Source: Sinorhizobium kostiense (GTDB taxonomy: Bacteria; Pseudomonadota; Alphaproteobacteria; Rhizobiales; Rhizobiaceae). From it: a stretch of 64,000 bases of DNA. Positions 1 through 7,504 of the stretch are shown one piece after another. The stretch is from NCBI RefSeq assembly GCF_017874595.1, contig NZ_JAGILA010000002.1, forward strand, positions 124,001-188,000. Direction: 5' to 3'. Position 1 is the first letter of the stretch. Each line of letters opens with the position of its first letter. The translations under genes and the position numbers were made by a program. The notes under the pieces are model-generated. The model was not told the origin of the DNA. It was given only the letters and a program-made list of their open reading frames with translations, and made no database searches.

Positions 1-1844
1 CCGATGTTGCTGACGACGGCATAGCCGTTCTGGCCGAAGATGACCGGCACATAGGATTTCGCCTCGCGATCGACCGTCACCCCAAAGACGCTGACGCCCA
101 AGCGGCGAGCTTCGCAGACGGCGCGGCGGCTGTCCTCGAGGGCAAACCGCCCTTCGTAATGATCGACATCGTTCGGCTTGCCGTCCGTCAGCACGATGAG
201 CAGCTTGCGGCGGTTGGGCCGCTTGACGATGCCGGCCGTTGCGTGACGCACCGCCGTGCCGATCCGGGTGTAGTAGCCGGGTTTCAGCGCGGCGACCCGC
301 GCCTCCACCGTCGAACTCATCGCCTCGTCGAAGGCTTTCACCGTCTCGATCCGCACCCAGTCGCGCCGCCGGGAGGTGAAGGTGAGGATCTCATGGCTGT
401 CACCGCAGGCGGAGAGTCCGTGCGCCAGAACAATGAGCGCCTGCTTTTCGACGTCGAGAACCCTGAGATCGTCGAACCAGGCATCGGTCGAAAGGGACAC
501 GTCGACAAGGATGCTCACCGCAAGGTCGTGCGCCTGCGGACGGCCCATCATGTGGATTCGGTCGCTGCCCTGCCCGCCGGCCTTGAGGTCGCTGCGGGCC
601 CGCACCACCGCATCGAGGTCGAGATCGGCGCCGTCGATCTGCGCCCGCAGCACCTCGTGCCGCGGCCGCAGCACCTCGAACTGGCGGCGGACACGGCGGA
701 TCAGGCTCTTCGCCGCGGGATCCGGCTCGCCGGCGGCCCCTTCAGCGGAAGCGGGCGAGGCGAGCACGCGGCAGTGGTCCTTGAGGTAGCTGCCGCTGCG
801 ATAGTCCCATTCGGGATAGGTCAGCTCGGCCGTCAGCGGCGTCCGATCGAGCGCTTCGGGGGGCAAATCGAGGTCGAACCGGAAACGCGCTGCCGGCCGC
901 CCCTGGCGCTCGCCGAGCGTCATCTCGTCGAGTTCCTCGGCGGCCTGAGCGTCATGATCGTTGCTGTCGTCTGCCGGACGGTCGACATTGACCATCTCGG
1001 CCATTGCGAGGATCTTCTCGAAACGGTTGAGGATGAACGGACTGCGCTCCGACTGCCGCTGCGCTTCCCGCGCAGCGACGTGGCGCGTCGTCTCGGCTCC
1101 TTCCATTCTGCCGCCGCCTTGGGCCGGTTCGTCCTCACGGCGTCCTTCCGTCTGCTGGCGCAGCAGCACATCCGGCCAGAGCGGCACCGGAAGCATGGGG
1201 AGATAGCCGGGCGGCGCCTTCTGCGGAAAGATGATTGGCGGGTCGTCATCGCACAGGCCGGCGCCGTTTCTCAGCATGTAGAGGATGCGGTTCTCGACGT
1301 GCTGCTCGACCGAAGGCAGCGAGCGCCGCTGCCGCACCTTGATCACCGCCCTGCAGAGGCGACGATAGCGTTCCCGCATTGCGGGATAGGTGGCCAGCAC
1401 GGCCTTTACGGTCTCATCGGCGCGTGCAAGGACTGCCAGATCGCGAGATAGCGGGTCGGTAGCGCTGACGGGCGAGAGCGGCATGACCGCCATGACCGCC
1501 GCCAGCCAGAAATAGAGGTCGCGGTTGAGACGCCGCAAGGGAAAGAGATCGACCTCTGCCGGCAACATCAGCGTCGCATGGTCGCGCGCCGGCTGTACGA
1601 GCTTCTCCTCCCCAAGGCCCATGCGCTGGCGCAAGCGCAGCCGGTGTGCGGAGGTGCGGCCGCGGGCGGGCGCGATCTGCACCGCCCGCTCGCCGCCAAG
1701 ACCGCGGAAGTAGACGGCGAGCACGGCCTGGACGTCATCGAGCCGAACAGCCTCGTCCGGAAAACGCGGCCAGGTGCGCGTGTTGCCGACGAAGCGATGC
1801 CAGGCGCGGCCGACCGTTTCTTCGAGTTCGAGGAAGTCCAGCAT
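1..1844 (-). CDS. norD: NorD, nitric oxide reductase activation protein (partial)
   Basis: NorD is a von Willebrand factor A-domain protein that works with the AAA+ ATPase NorQ to activate the NorCB nitric oxide reductase, probably by helping insert the non-haem iron. The ATG at 1844 (protein start MLDFLELEETVGRAW) lies 4 bases after the norQ stop. The frame stays open to base 1, giving about 614 residues, so only a short C-terminal piece is missing compared with the usual length of about 630. A MIDAS metal-site motif, DVSLST, is visible near residues 448-453 and a C-terminal stretch reads VTVDREAKSYVPVIFGQNGY, as expected of the VWA domain. It is the last gene of norEFCBQD. Confidence 0.95.
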   Translation of the reverse strand, partial: MLDFLELEETVGRAWHRFVGNTRTWPRFPDEAVRLDDVQAVLAVYFRGLGGERAVQIAPARGRTSAHRLRLRQRMGLGEEKLVQPARDHATLMLPAEVDLFPLRRLNRDLYFWLAAVMAVMPLSPVSATDPLSRDLAVLARADETVKAVLATYPAMRERYRRLCRAVIKVRQRRSLPSVEQHVENRILYMLRNGAGLCDDDPPIIFPQKAPPGYLPMLPVPLWPDVLLRQQTEGRREDEPAQGGGRMEGAETTRHVAAREAQRQSERSPFILNRFEKILAMAEMVNVDRPADDSNDHDAQAAEELDEMTLGERQGRPAARFRFDLDLPPEALDRTPLTAELTYPEWDYRSGSYLKDHCRVLASPASAEGAAGEPDPAAKSLIRRVRRQFEVLRPRHEVLRAQIDGADLDLDAVVRARSDLKAGGQGSDRIHMMGRPQAHDLAVSILVDVSLSTDAWFDDLRVLDVEKQALIVLAHGLSACGDSHEILTFTSRRRDWVRIETVKAFDEAMSSTVEARVAALKPGYYTRIGTAVRHATAGIVKRPNRRKLLIVLTDGKPNDVDHYEGRFALEDSRRAVCEARRLGVSVFGVTVDREAKSYVPVIFGQNGYAVVSNI

Positions 1845-1848
1845 CGTC

Positions 1849-2667
1849 TTATCCTTGGCGGATGACCGCGTCTGCAATCTCGATCAGCGCGGCCTTGACG
1901 TCCGGCTCGTCGGTGAGCGGTTCAATCATCGTCGCCAGAACGGCGTCGCGGAGCGTAACACCGCTGTCGACCAGGCTCGCACAATAGACGATGAGGCGCG
2001 TCGAGACGCCCTCCTCGAGATCATGCCCTTTGAGGCTTCGCAGGCGATGCGCAAGGTCCACAAGCGGAGCGACCCTGCTCTCGGCGAGACCGCTCTCCTC
2101 GGAAACGACGGCAATCTCGCGGTCCCGCGGCAGGAAGTCAAACTCGATGGCGACGAAGCGCTGGCGCGTGCTTGGCTTGAGGGTCTTGAGCAGGTTCTGG
2201 TAGCCGGGGTTGTAGGAGACCACCAGCATGAAGCCGGGCGGCGCCTCAAGGAGCTCGCCGGTGCGCTCGAGCGGCAGGACACGCCGATCGTCGGTGAGCG
2301 GGTGAAGCACGACGGCAACATCCTTGCGAGCCTCGACGATCTCGTCGAGATAGCAGATGCCGCCCTCGCGCACGGCCCTGGTCAGGGGACCGTCGACCCA
2401 GACGGTATCGCCTCCCTTGAGGAGGTAGCGGCCGGTCAGGTCGGCGGCGGCGAGATCGTCGTGGCAGGACACGGTCGAAAGCGGCAGACCGAGCTTTGCC
2501 GCCATATGGGCTACGAAGCGCGTCTTGCCGCAGCCGGTCGGGCCCTTCAGCAGAAGCGGGAGCTGACGGGTCCAGGCGCTTTCGAAAAGCGCGCATTCCT
2601 GGCCCGAAGGGGAATAGGCGGGAACATTGCAATCCGGAATTGGCGGAGCCTTGAGGGCGATGTTCAT
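1849..2667 (-). CDS. norQ: NorQ, MoxR-type AAA+ ATPase for NO reductase
   Basis: A 272-residue MoxR-family AAA+ ATPase, the partner of NorD in maturing NO reductase. Walker A GPTGCGKT is at residues 42-49 and the Walker B segment CYLDE at 105-109. The frame could start 45 bases further upstream, but the ATG at 2667 (MNIALKAPPIPD) has a GGAGAT ribosome-binding site just upstream and matches the normal NorQ N-terminus. It lies 63 bases after norB, and that gap carries a GC-rich hairpin. Confidence 0.95.
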   Translation of the reverse strand: MNIALKAPPIPDCNVPAYSPSGQECALFESAWTRQLPLLLKGPTGCGKTRFVAHMAAKLGLPLSTVSCHDDLAAADLTGRYLLKGGDTVWVDGPLTRAVREGGICYLDEIVEARKDVAVVLHPLTDDRRVLPLERTGELLEAPPGFMLVVSYNPGYQNLLKTLKPSTRQRFVAIEFDFLPRDREIAVVSEESGLAESRVAPLVDLAHRLRSLKGHDLEEGVSTRLIVYCASLVDSGVTLRDAVLATMIEPLTDEPDVKAALIEIADAVIRQG

Positions 2668-2698
2668 CAGATATCTCCGAGTTCGAATGTCAGTCGAA

Positions 2699-2724
2699 GC
2701 GGCCGGCCGCAAGGGACCGGCCGC
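2699..2724. other. Hairpin in the norB-norQ gap
   Basis: Perfect 8-bp arms GCGGCCGG/CCGGCCGC with a 10-base loop and no T run. It may protect the upstream norCB part of the message or separate expression of norCB from norQD; that role is inference. Confidence 0.5.
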
Positions 2725-2730
2725 CCCGCA

Positions 2731-4077
2731 TCATTCGGCCGGTTGGACGGCCTGGTTGAGGGCTGGGCTACGGCTCTTGCCGGTGACCAGGACGGCCCAG
2801 AAGAACATCAGCGCCGAGATGAGTACGACGACACCCGATCCGAGCCGGATCCAATAGAAGAGAGCAAGTTGCTCCTGCACGGCCATGAAGCTCTCGCCGA
2901 GGACGCGCTGCAGGTGGACCTGAACGACGCCGGCGAAGGTGAGCGCGAAGGTCATGACGGACATGGCGCTGCACATCGCCCAGAAGCTGGCGATCGAGAG
3001 CCACTGGTTATAGGGTGCCCGGCCACGTATCTCTGGGATCGCATAGGCCATGACCGCGAGATTGAGCATGACGTAGGCGCCGAAGAAGGCGAGGTGTCCG
3101 TGGGCGGCTGTGACCTGCGTGCCGTGGGTGTAGTAGTTGACAGACGACAGCGTGTGCAGGAAGCCCCAGACGCCGGCGCCGAAGAAGGCCATCACCGAGC
3201 AGCCGATCGACCAGAGGAGCGCCGCCTTGTTCGGATGCTTGCGGCCGGCCTTCCAGGTCATCACGAAGGTGAAGACCACCATGGTGAAGAAGGGTGCGAC
3301 CTCGAGCGTCGAGAACAGCGAACCGATCCACTGCCAGTAGCCGGGCGCACCGATCCAGTAATAGTGGTGGCCGGTCCCGAGGATGCCGGAGAAGAGCGCC
3401 AGGCCGACAATGACGTAGAGCCACTTCTCCACCACCTCTCGGTCGATGCCGTTGAGCTTGATCATGAGGAAGGCCAGGACGGAAGCCATGATCAGCTCCC
3501 AGACGCCTTCGACCCACAGGTGGACGACGTACCACCAGTACATCTTGTCGAGCGCGAGATTGACCGGGTTGTAGAAGGCGAAGAGGAAGAAAATCGCGAC
3601 GCCCCAGAGCCCGAATATCAGAATGTTGGTCACGGTGGTCTTGCGACCCTTCAAGACGGTCAGCGTGATGTTGAAGAGGAACATCAGGGCGACGACGACG
3701 ATGCCGACCTTGATCGCGAAGGGCTGTTCGAGAAATTCGCGGCCCTCGTGGATGTGGAGGAGGTAACCGACGACGGCAATCGCCGCAGCGACCAGGAAGA
3801 TCCAGAACTGGGCGATGGCGATCTTCGGGCTATAGAGCTCCGTCTCCGCCTCTTCCGGGAGCAGGTAGTAGGTGGCGCCCATGAACCCCATCAGCAGCCA
3901 GACGATCAGGGCGTTGGTGTGCACCATGCGCACGATGTTGAACGGCAGCAATTCGGAGAGCGTGTTGGGCAGGACGTAGATAGTGCCGGCAAGCACACCG
4001 AACAGGACTTGGGCGAGGAACAGGCCAAGCGCGCCGTAGAAATACAGCATCGCGACCTTTTGTGTTTGATATTTCAT
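2731..4077 (-). CDS. norB: Nitric oxide reductase large subunit NorB
   Basis: Catalytic subunit of cNor in the inner membrane, reducing 2 NO to N2O with electrons from NorC. It has 448 residues and about 12 hydrophobic segments. All metal ligands are visible: H53 and H328 for haem b, H326 for haem b3, and H186, H237 and H238 plus E190 for the non-haem FeB. The numbering is offset by 21 from the best-known Pseudomonas enzyme. It lacks the N-terminal extension of quinol-dependent qNor, and norC lies directly upstream, so this is the cytochrome c-dependent type. The ATG at 4077 follows an AAGGAG site. The frame stays open upstream through norC, but that extension is not coding. Confidence 0.98.
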   Translation of the reverse strand: MKYQTQKVAMLYFYGALGLFLAQVLFGVLAGTIYVLPNTLSELLPFNIVRMVHTNALIVWLLMGFMGATYYLLPEEAETELYSPKIAIAQFWIFLVAAAIAVVGYLLHIHEGREFLEQPFAIKVGIVVVALMFLFNITLTVLKGRKTTVTNILIFGLWGVAIFFLFAFYNPVNLALDKMYWWYVVHLWVEGVWELIMASVLAFLMIKLNGIDREVVEKWLYVIVGLALFSGILGTGHHYYWIGAPGYWQWIGSLFSTLEVAPFFTMVVFTFVMTWKAGRKHPNKAALLWSIGCSVMAFFGAGVWGFLHTLSSVNYYTHGTQVTAAHGHLAFFGAYVMLNLAVMAYAIPEIRGRAPYNQWLSIASFWAMCSAMSVMTFALTFAGVVQVHLQRVLGESFMAVQEQLALFYWIRLGSGVVVLISALMFFWAVLVTGKSRSPALNQAVQPAE

Positions 4078-4100
4078 GTGTTTTCTCCTTGTCCCGCTGC

Positions 4101-4553
4101 TCAGCCCGCCTCGTTCGGTGGCCAGCTCTGGGTCTTGATGCGGCTCGTCCATTCGAGGAAGTCGGCAAGATCGTTCAGTTCCTGCTCGGTCAGATTGAAT
4201 TGCGGCATCTGCCGCCTGCCTTCGGCGCCGGAGGGCTGCGCCGCCATCCAGGACTTGAGCGTCTCGCGCGCACCTTCCGGATCGGACTCGCCGCCCCACC
4301 GCTTCCACACGTTGCCAAGCTCCGGCGCGAAATAGGCGCCCTCGCCGAGCAGAGTGTGGCAGTTGATGCAGGAGTTCTTTTCCCAGACGTGCTTGCCGCG
4401 CGCGACCGAGTCCGTCAGCGTCGTCTCGTCCGTGGATTCGGTCTTCATGTAGTAGTGGCTGTGGGCCGTCAGGCCGACAAAGATCGCGAAGAAGAAGATG
4501 GAGCCGCCATAGAAGACGTTGCGTGCCCCTGTCTTGGTAAGGCGTTCTGCCAT
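4101..4553 (-). CDS. norC: Nitric oxide reductase cytochrome c subunit NorC
   Basis: Membrane-anchored monohaem cytochrome c that passes electrons to NorB. It has 150 residues: an N-terminal transmembrane anchor at about residues 14-31, haem motif C62-I-N-C65-H66, and a probable axial methionine M116 in QMPQF. The ATG at 4553 (MAERLTKTGARNVFYGG) has an AAAGGA site. The open frame runs 49 codons further upstream into non-homologous sequence. norB begins 23 bases downstream. An NnrR/FNR-type box at 4687-4700 suggests norCBQD has its own promoter in addition to the one before norE. Confidence 0.97.
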   Translation of the reverse strand: MAERLTKTGARNVFYGGSIFFFAIFVGLTAHSHYYMKTESTDETTLTDSVARGKHVWEKNSCINCHTLLGEGAYFAPELGNVWKRWGGESDPEGARETLKSWMAAQPSGAEGRRQMPQFNLTEQELNDLADFLEWTSRIKTQSWPPNEAG

Positions 4554-4686
4554 CCCATGGTCCTTTCGATTCCGGGAGGCCGCAAAGTGCGGGCCGGCCC
4601 CAACACATCCCGCCGGCTGGCTGCGAACCACTTCCCCCGCCCGCCGACAAACGCGACCCTTTGTAGGGATTCGAGAGGCGCCTTCT

Positions 4687-4700
4687 TTGCGTTTCGGCAA
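4687..4700 (-). promoter_or_regulatory. NnrR/FNR-type box upstream of norC
   Basis: TTGCGTTTCGGCAA: half-sites TTGCG and GGCAA spaced as in Crp/FNR-family sites (TTG-N8-CAA, 14 bp), close to the NnrR pattern TTGCG-N4-CGCAA. It lies in the norF-norC gap. A weak TACAAA element sits about 29-34 bases downstream of its centre, near where the -10 of a class II promoter is expected. Confidence 0.7.
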
Positions 4701-4718
4701 ACAAGTCGGAACGGCGCC

Positions 4719-5009
4719 TCAGGCGGCGAGGAGAACGGCGGTGATGAGCGCTTTCGCCGCAGCGGCAAGCGTGAAGAATGCCGGCCAGGCGAGCAGACCC
4801 AGGCGCAGCGGCCGCGGTCCCGAGCGAAGACCCAGAAAATCGAGAATTACGAGCCGCGCCTTCGCCAGGGCGAGTAAAAGCAGGGCGAGTGCAATACCTA
4901 GTGGCGCGGTCGGATCCTGGAACTCGCGGGCGAGCAGCATGCCGAAGAACACCATTACGAGCAAGCAGATCCAGGTCCTCATCAAGGAATTCGGGCTGAA
5001 CTCACTCAT
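4719..5009 (-). CDS. norF: NorF, nitric oxide reductase accessory membrane protein
   Basis: A 96-residue hydrophobic protein with about three membrane segments. Size and position between norE and norC match NorF, which is needed for full NO reductase activity in denitrifiers but is not catalytic. The ATG at 5009 (MSEFSPNSLMRTW) begins 5 bases after the norE stop, consistent with translational coupling. Sequence identity in this family is low, so the call rests mainly on synteny and topology. Confidence 0.85.
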   Translation of the reverse strand: MSEFSPNSLMRTWICLLVMVFFGMLLAREFQDPTAPLGIALALLLLALAKARLVILDFLGLRSGPRPLRLGLLAWPAFFTLAAAAKALITAVLLAA

Positions 5010-5014
5010 GGGAA

Positions 5015-5563
5015 TCACGCCAGATAGAGGATGGGGAACATGACGATCCAGACGAGATCGATCACGTGCCACAGGGTCGTGGCGAGTTCGACATTCGCCG
5101 GCCTCGGCCTCCAGGCGAGGAGAAGCAGGACGATTCCGACGAAGGCGACATGGACGAGGTGGAAGCCTGTCAAGAGGAAGTAGAGTTCGAAGAAGGACTG
5201 AAAGGCCTCCTCCCCGGCAAAGCGGAGCTCCTTGCTGTACTCGTAGAGCTTGATGACGACGAAGACGAAGCCGAGAAGCGCGGCAATCACCAATGCCCGG
5301 CGCCTCGTGGCGGTGGAGGCGCCCTTCCCTGCTGCAATCGCGGCCTGCCATCCGCTGGTCAAAAGCACGAGCGTGTTCAGCGCGGCGATTCCCGGCGTGA
5401 GGTGCAGCCTCGCCACCGCGAATTCCTCGATGGAGACGATCGATGCGACAAGGAAAGCGCCGATGAGCACGCCGAAGGCGGCAAGCTCGCTCCAGATCAG
5501 AACCCAGAGAATGAAGGTGTCCGCTTCCTCTTCGCCGGCCGCTCCGGCCACCGCATCTTGCAT
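5015..5563 (-). CDS. norE: NorE, cytochrome c oxidase subunit III-like protein
   Basis: A 182-residue protein of the haem-copper oxidase subunit III family with about five transmembrane helices, including the segments LWVLIWSELAAFGVLIGAF (as ILWVLIWSE onwards) and FLLTGFHLVHVAFVGIVLLL. NorE supports NO reductase activity. The ATG at 5563 (MQDAVAG) is preferred because GGAG lies 8 bases upstream; the ATG at 5578 would sit directly against that site. It is the first gene of norEFCBQD and is preceded by an NnrR/FNR box at 5620-5633. Confidence 0.92.
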   Translation of the reverse strand: MQDAVAGAAGEEEADTFILWVLIWSELAAFGVLIGAFLVASIVSIEEFAVARLHLTPGIAALNTLVLLTSGWQAAIAAGKGASTATRRRALVIAALLGFVFVVIKLYEYSKELRFAGEEAFQSFFELYFLLTGFHLVHVAFVGIVLLLLAWRPRPANVELATTLWHVIDLVWIVMFPILYLA

Positions 5564-5619
5564 GCCGCATCTCCGCACAGGTTGGTGAAAGCGGATAGGA
5601 GAAAGGGGCCATCGCTTCT

Positions 5620-5633
5620 TTGCGCGCGATCAA
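5620..5633. promoter_or_regulatory. NnrR/FNR-type box between norE and the divergent small gene
   Basis: TTGCGCGCGATCAA: half-sites TTGCG and ATCAA around CGCG. In the plus direction a TATGGT -10-like hexamer lies 29-34 bases from the centre. In the minus direction CTATCC lies at a similar distance. Both fit a class II activator site, so this one site may activate norE and the divergent operon. Confidence 0.75.
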
Positions 5634-5682
5634 AGACGGCGGCACCCACGGCGTTATGGTCCTCCGGGAAATGGAGTTCACC

Positions 5683-5838
5683 ATGAACGACGCACAGATC
5701 GGCCTCTCGGTCGCCACACCGATCATCATCATCTTCGCGCTCGTGCTCTACCGTATGGGCGTCCTGCAGCGGACCGGCACGGTCGCCGCCGTGCTGGCGT
5801 CGGTCGCCTGCGCTGCGGTCCTGTTCATCGAGGGATGA
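5683..5838 (+). CDS. Small (51-residue) membrane protein divergent from norE
   Basis: Not recognised as a named family. It encodes 51 residues with two hydrophobic segments, IGLSVATPIIIIFALVLYRM and TVAAVLASVACAAVLFI, joined by a short RTG turn. The ATG at 5683 has GGAG 7 bases upstream, which decides the start over upstream in-frame ATGs. It begins 50 bases after the NnrR/FNR box and runs into the 124-residue gene and nnrU with short gaps, so it is probably the first gene of a NO-responsive operon. A two-helix protein here could be a small partner of NorCB or of NnrU; that is inference. Confidence 0.7.
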   Translation: MNDAQIGLSVATPIIIIFALVLYRMGVLQRTGTVAAVLASVACAAVLFIEG

Positions 5839-5850
5839 GAGCGAAGTCCT

Positions 5851-6225
5851 ATGACGGTGCCCCATACGCTCGATCGTCTTCAGGACCAATATGGCGAGCT
5901 GCTTGCTCTATGCGATGCCATCGAGTCGATTGCCGATTCGATCGCCGGACGCGTGGACCGCGACAACTTCCTGTCGGTGGCGGAAAGAATTTCCTCGCTG
6001 AGACCCGCGCAAACGAGCGAACTGCCGCATTGGGATGAAGCCAGCCCTTGGAAGTCCTCGCCAGGCATCGCCGAGGCGTTGCGGTCGGCGGCGATGGGCC
6101 GGACTGCGCTCTCCTGGCAGACAATCGAATCCATGCTGCGGACCTTGCTCGAAGGTCTGCGCCTCCACGTTGCGAAGGAGCAGCCAATGATTGAAGCAAT
6201 GAAACGATCCAAGCGGCCGAACTGA
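5851..6225 (+). CDS. Hypothetical protein, possibly degenerate hemerythrin-like
   Basis: A 124-residue, mainly helical soluble protein with no signal peptide. The first helix (ELLALCDAIESIADSI) resembles the start of bacterial hemerythrin-domain proteins, and the last helix contains LHVAKEQPM, an HxxxE pattern like one of the iron-ligand pairs of YtfE-type di-iron proteins. The other histidine ligands expected for a di-iron site are absent or not in register, so if related it is probably degenerate. It lies 12 bases after the 51-residue gene and 11 bases before nnrU. Placement beside nor genes suggests a role in NO or metal handling; this is a weak homology guess. Confidence 0.6.
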   Translation: MTVPHTLDRLQDQYGELLALCDAIESIADSIAGRVDRDNFLSVAERISSLRPAQTSELPHWDEASPWKSSPGIAEALRSAAMGRTALSWQTIESMLRTLLEGLRLHVAKEQPMIEAMKRSKRPN

Positions 6226-6236
6226 GACAAGTCCCG

Positions 6237-6923
6237 ATGGCTGAATTTCTGCTGGCGCTGTTCGCCTTTCTTATACTGCACTCCATTCCGGCTATCCCCG
6301 CAATTCGCGAGCGCCTGATTCTCGTCCTCGGCAGGGCGGCCTATTTCTCGCTGTATTCGCTCGTCTCCGTCCTCGTGCTCGGATGGGTGTTCTACGCGGC
6401 ATTGAACGTCGACTACATTCCGCTCTGGGAACCCTCGGCCTGGCAGGCCTGGGTGACGCTGCTTACCGCCCCCGTCGGCGTGTTTATGGTGCTCGCAGGA
6501 CTTTTCAGCGCGAATCCGCTGTCGGTTTCAATCCGTCAGGGGCAGAGACCGGGCGCGGTCGTCTCCGCCACCCGCCATCCCGTTCTCTGGGGCTTCGCCA
6601 TCTGGGCGTTTGGCCACGTCGTCGCCAACGGCGACCTGCGCTCGCTGATCCTTTTCGGTGGCTTTGCGCTTTTTGCGCTCGGCTCCATACCTATGATGGA
6701 GAAGCGCGCCCGTCGCCGGCTTGGAGAGCAATGGCAGCGCCAGTCGGAGAAGACCTCCATCATACCATTCGCGGCGCTCTTTACCGGACGCACGGCTCTT
6801 ACCGGCGACGCGCCGCTCGCGGTTGCCGCCGGGGTGACCGCGGCGCTGACCTTTTGGCTCCTCGCCGGGGGGCACGCTGCCCTCTTCTACGCCGACCCTC
6901 TTGTCCTGGCGACGGCGTTCTGA
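6237..6923 (+). CDS. nnrU: NnrU family membrane protein
   Basis: A 228-residue integral membrane protein with about six hydrophobic segments and the conserved NnrU region SATRHPVLWGFAIWAFGHVV. In Rhodobacter, nnrU lies near nor and nir genes and is needed for NO reductase and nitrite reductase expression or activity; its biochemical role is unsettled. Here it ends the operon divergent from norE. Its 3' end overlaps the convergent ubiX by 37 bases. Confidence 0.9.
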   Translation: MAEFLLALFAFLILHSIPAIPAIRERLILVLGRAAYFSLYSLVSVLVLGWVFYAALNVDYIPLWEPSAWQAWVTLLTAPVGVFMVLAGLFSANPLSVSIRQGQRPGAVVSATRHPVLWGFAIWAFGHVVANGDLRSLILFGGFALFALGSIPMMEKRARRRLGEQWQRQSEKTSIIPFAALFTGRTALTGDAPLAVAAGVTAALTFWLLAGGHAALFYADPLVLATAF

Positions 6924-7504
6924 GCGAGTGCCTGCGGGTCCCATTCGGTCGCCAGCGACGCAACCGGCAGACCGAGGAGGTCGATGGCGCGTGCCGCAAG
7001 ATGGTCGATGACCTCTTCGATGCTTTGCGGCCGATGATAAAACGCCGGCACCGGCGGCATAACGATCGCTCCCATTTCCGTGACCGCCGTCATGTTGCGC
7101 AGGTGACCGAGATGCAGCGGCGTCTCGCGCGTCATCAATACGAGCCTTCGCCGCTCCTTGAGGTGTACATCCGCCGCCCGCACGAGGAGATTGTCAGCAA
7201 GACCGGTAGCGATCGCCGCCAGGGTTCGCATCGAACAGGGAACGACAATCATGCCGGCAGTCCTGAAGGAGCCGCTCGCTGTTGCCGCGCCGATGTCACC
7301 AACCTGGTAGCTGCGATCGGCGATCGTCAGCAATCGATGCAGCGCATGCGGGCCGATCTCGTGGAGGAGCGTGCGCCTTCCGGCATTCGAAACGATGAGA
7401 TGGGTCTCCACTGAGGGGATTTCCGCAAGCCGCTCGACGACCCGGAGCGCCAGCGCTGCTCCCGATGCCCCCGAGACGCCGACCACGACCCGTTCCTTGC
7501 TCAT
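6887..7504 (-). CDS. ubiX: UbiX, flavin prenyltransferase
   Basis: A 205-residue flavin prenyltransferase that makes prenylated FMN, the cofactor of UbiD decarboxylases. The N-terminal FMN-binding loop GVSGASGA is at residues 9-16, and the conserved PCSMRTLAAIATGLADNL segment lies near the middle. The ATG at 7504 overlaps the ubiD stop (TCATG on the plus strand), so the pair is translationally coupled. Rhizobia often carry another route for this decarboxylation step, so this anaerobically placed copy may serve mainly under low O2; that is inference. Confidence 0.95.
   Translation of the reverse strand: MSKERVVVGVSGASGAALALRVVERLAEIPSVETHLIVSNAGRRTLLHEIGPHALHRLLTIADRSYQVGDIGAATASGSFRTAGMIVVPCSMRTLAAIATGLADNLLVRAADVHLKERRRLVLMTRETPLHLGHLRNMTAVTEMGAIVMPPVPAFYHRPQSIEEVIDHLAARAIDLLGLPVASLATEWDPQALAQNAVARTRGSA

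Noticed and set aside
1774..4335. Long plus-strand frame of 853 codons
   Set aside because: It lies antisense to norQ, norB and norC, which show full family motifs; high GC leaves open shadows.
2731..4704. NorB frame extended upstream by 209 codons
   Set aside because: The extension overlaps norC in another frame and has no homology; NorB starts at 4077 with its own ribosome-binding site.
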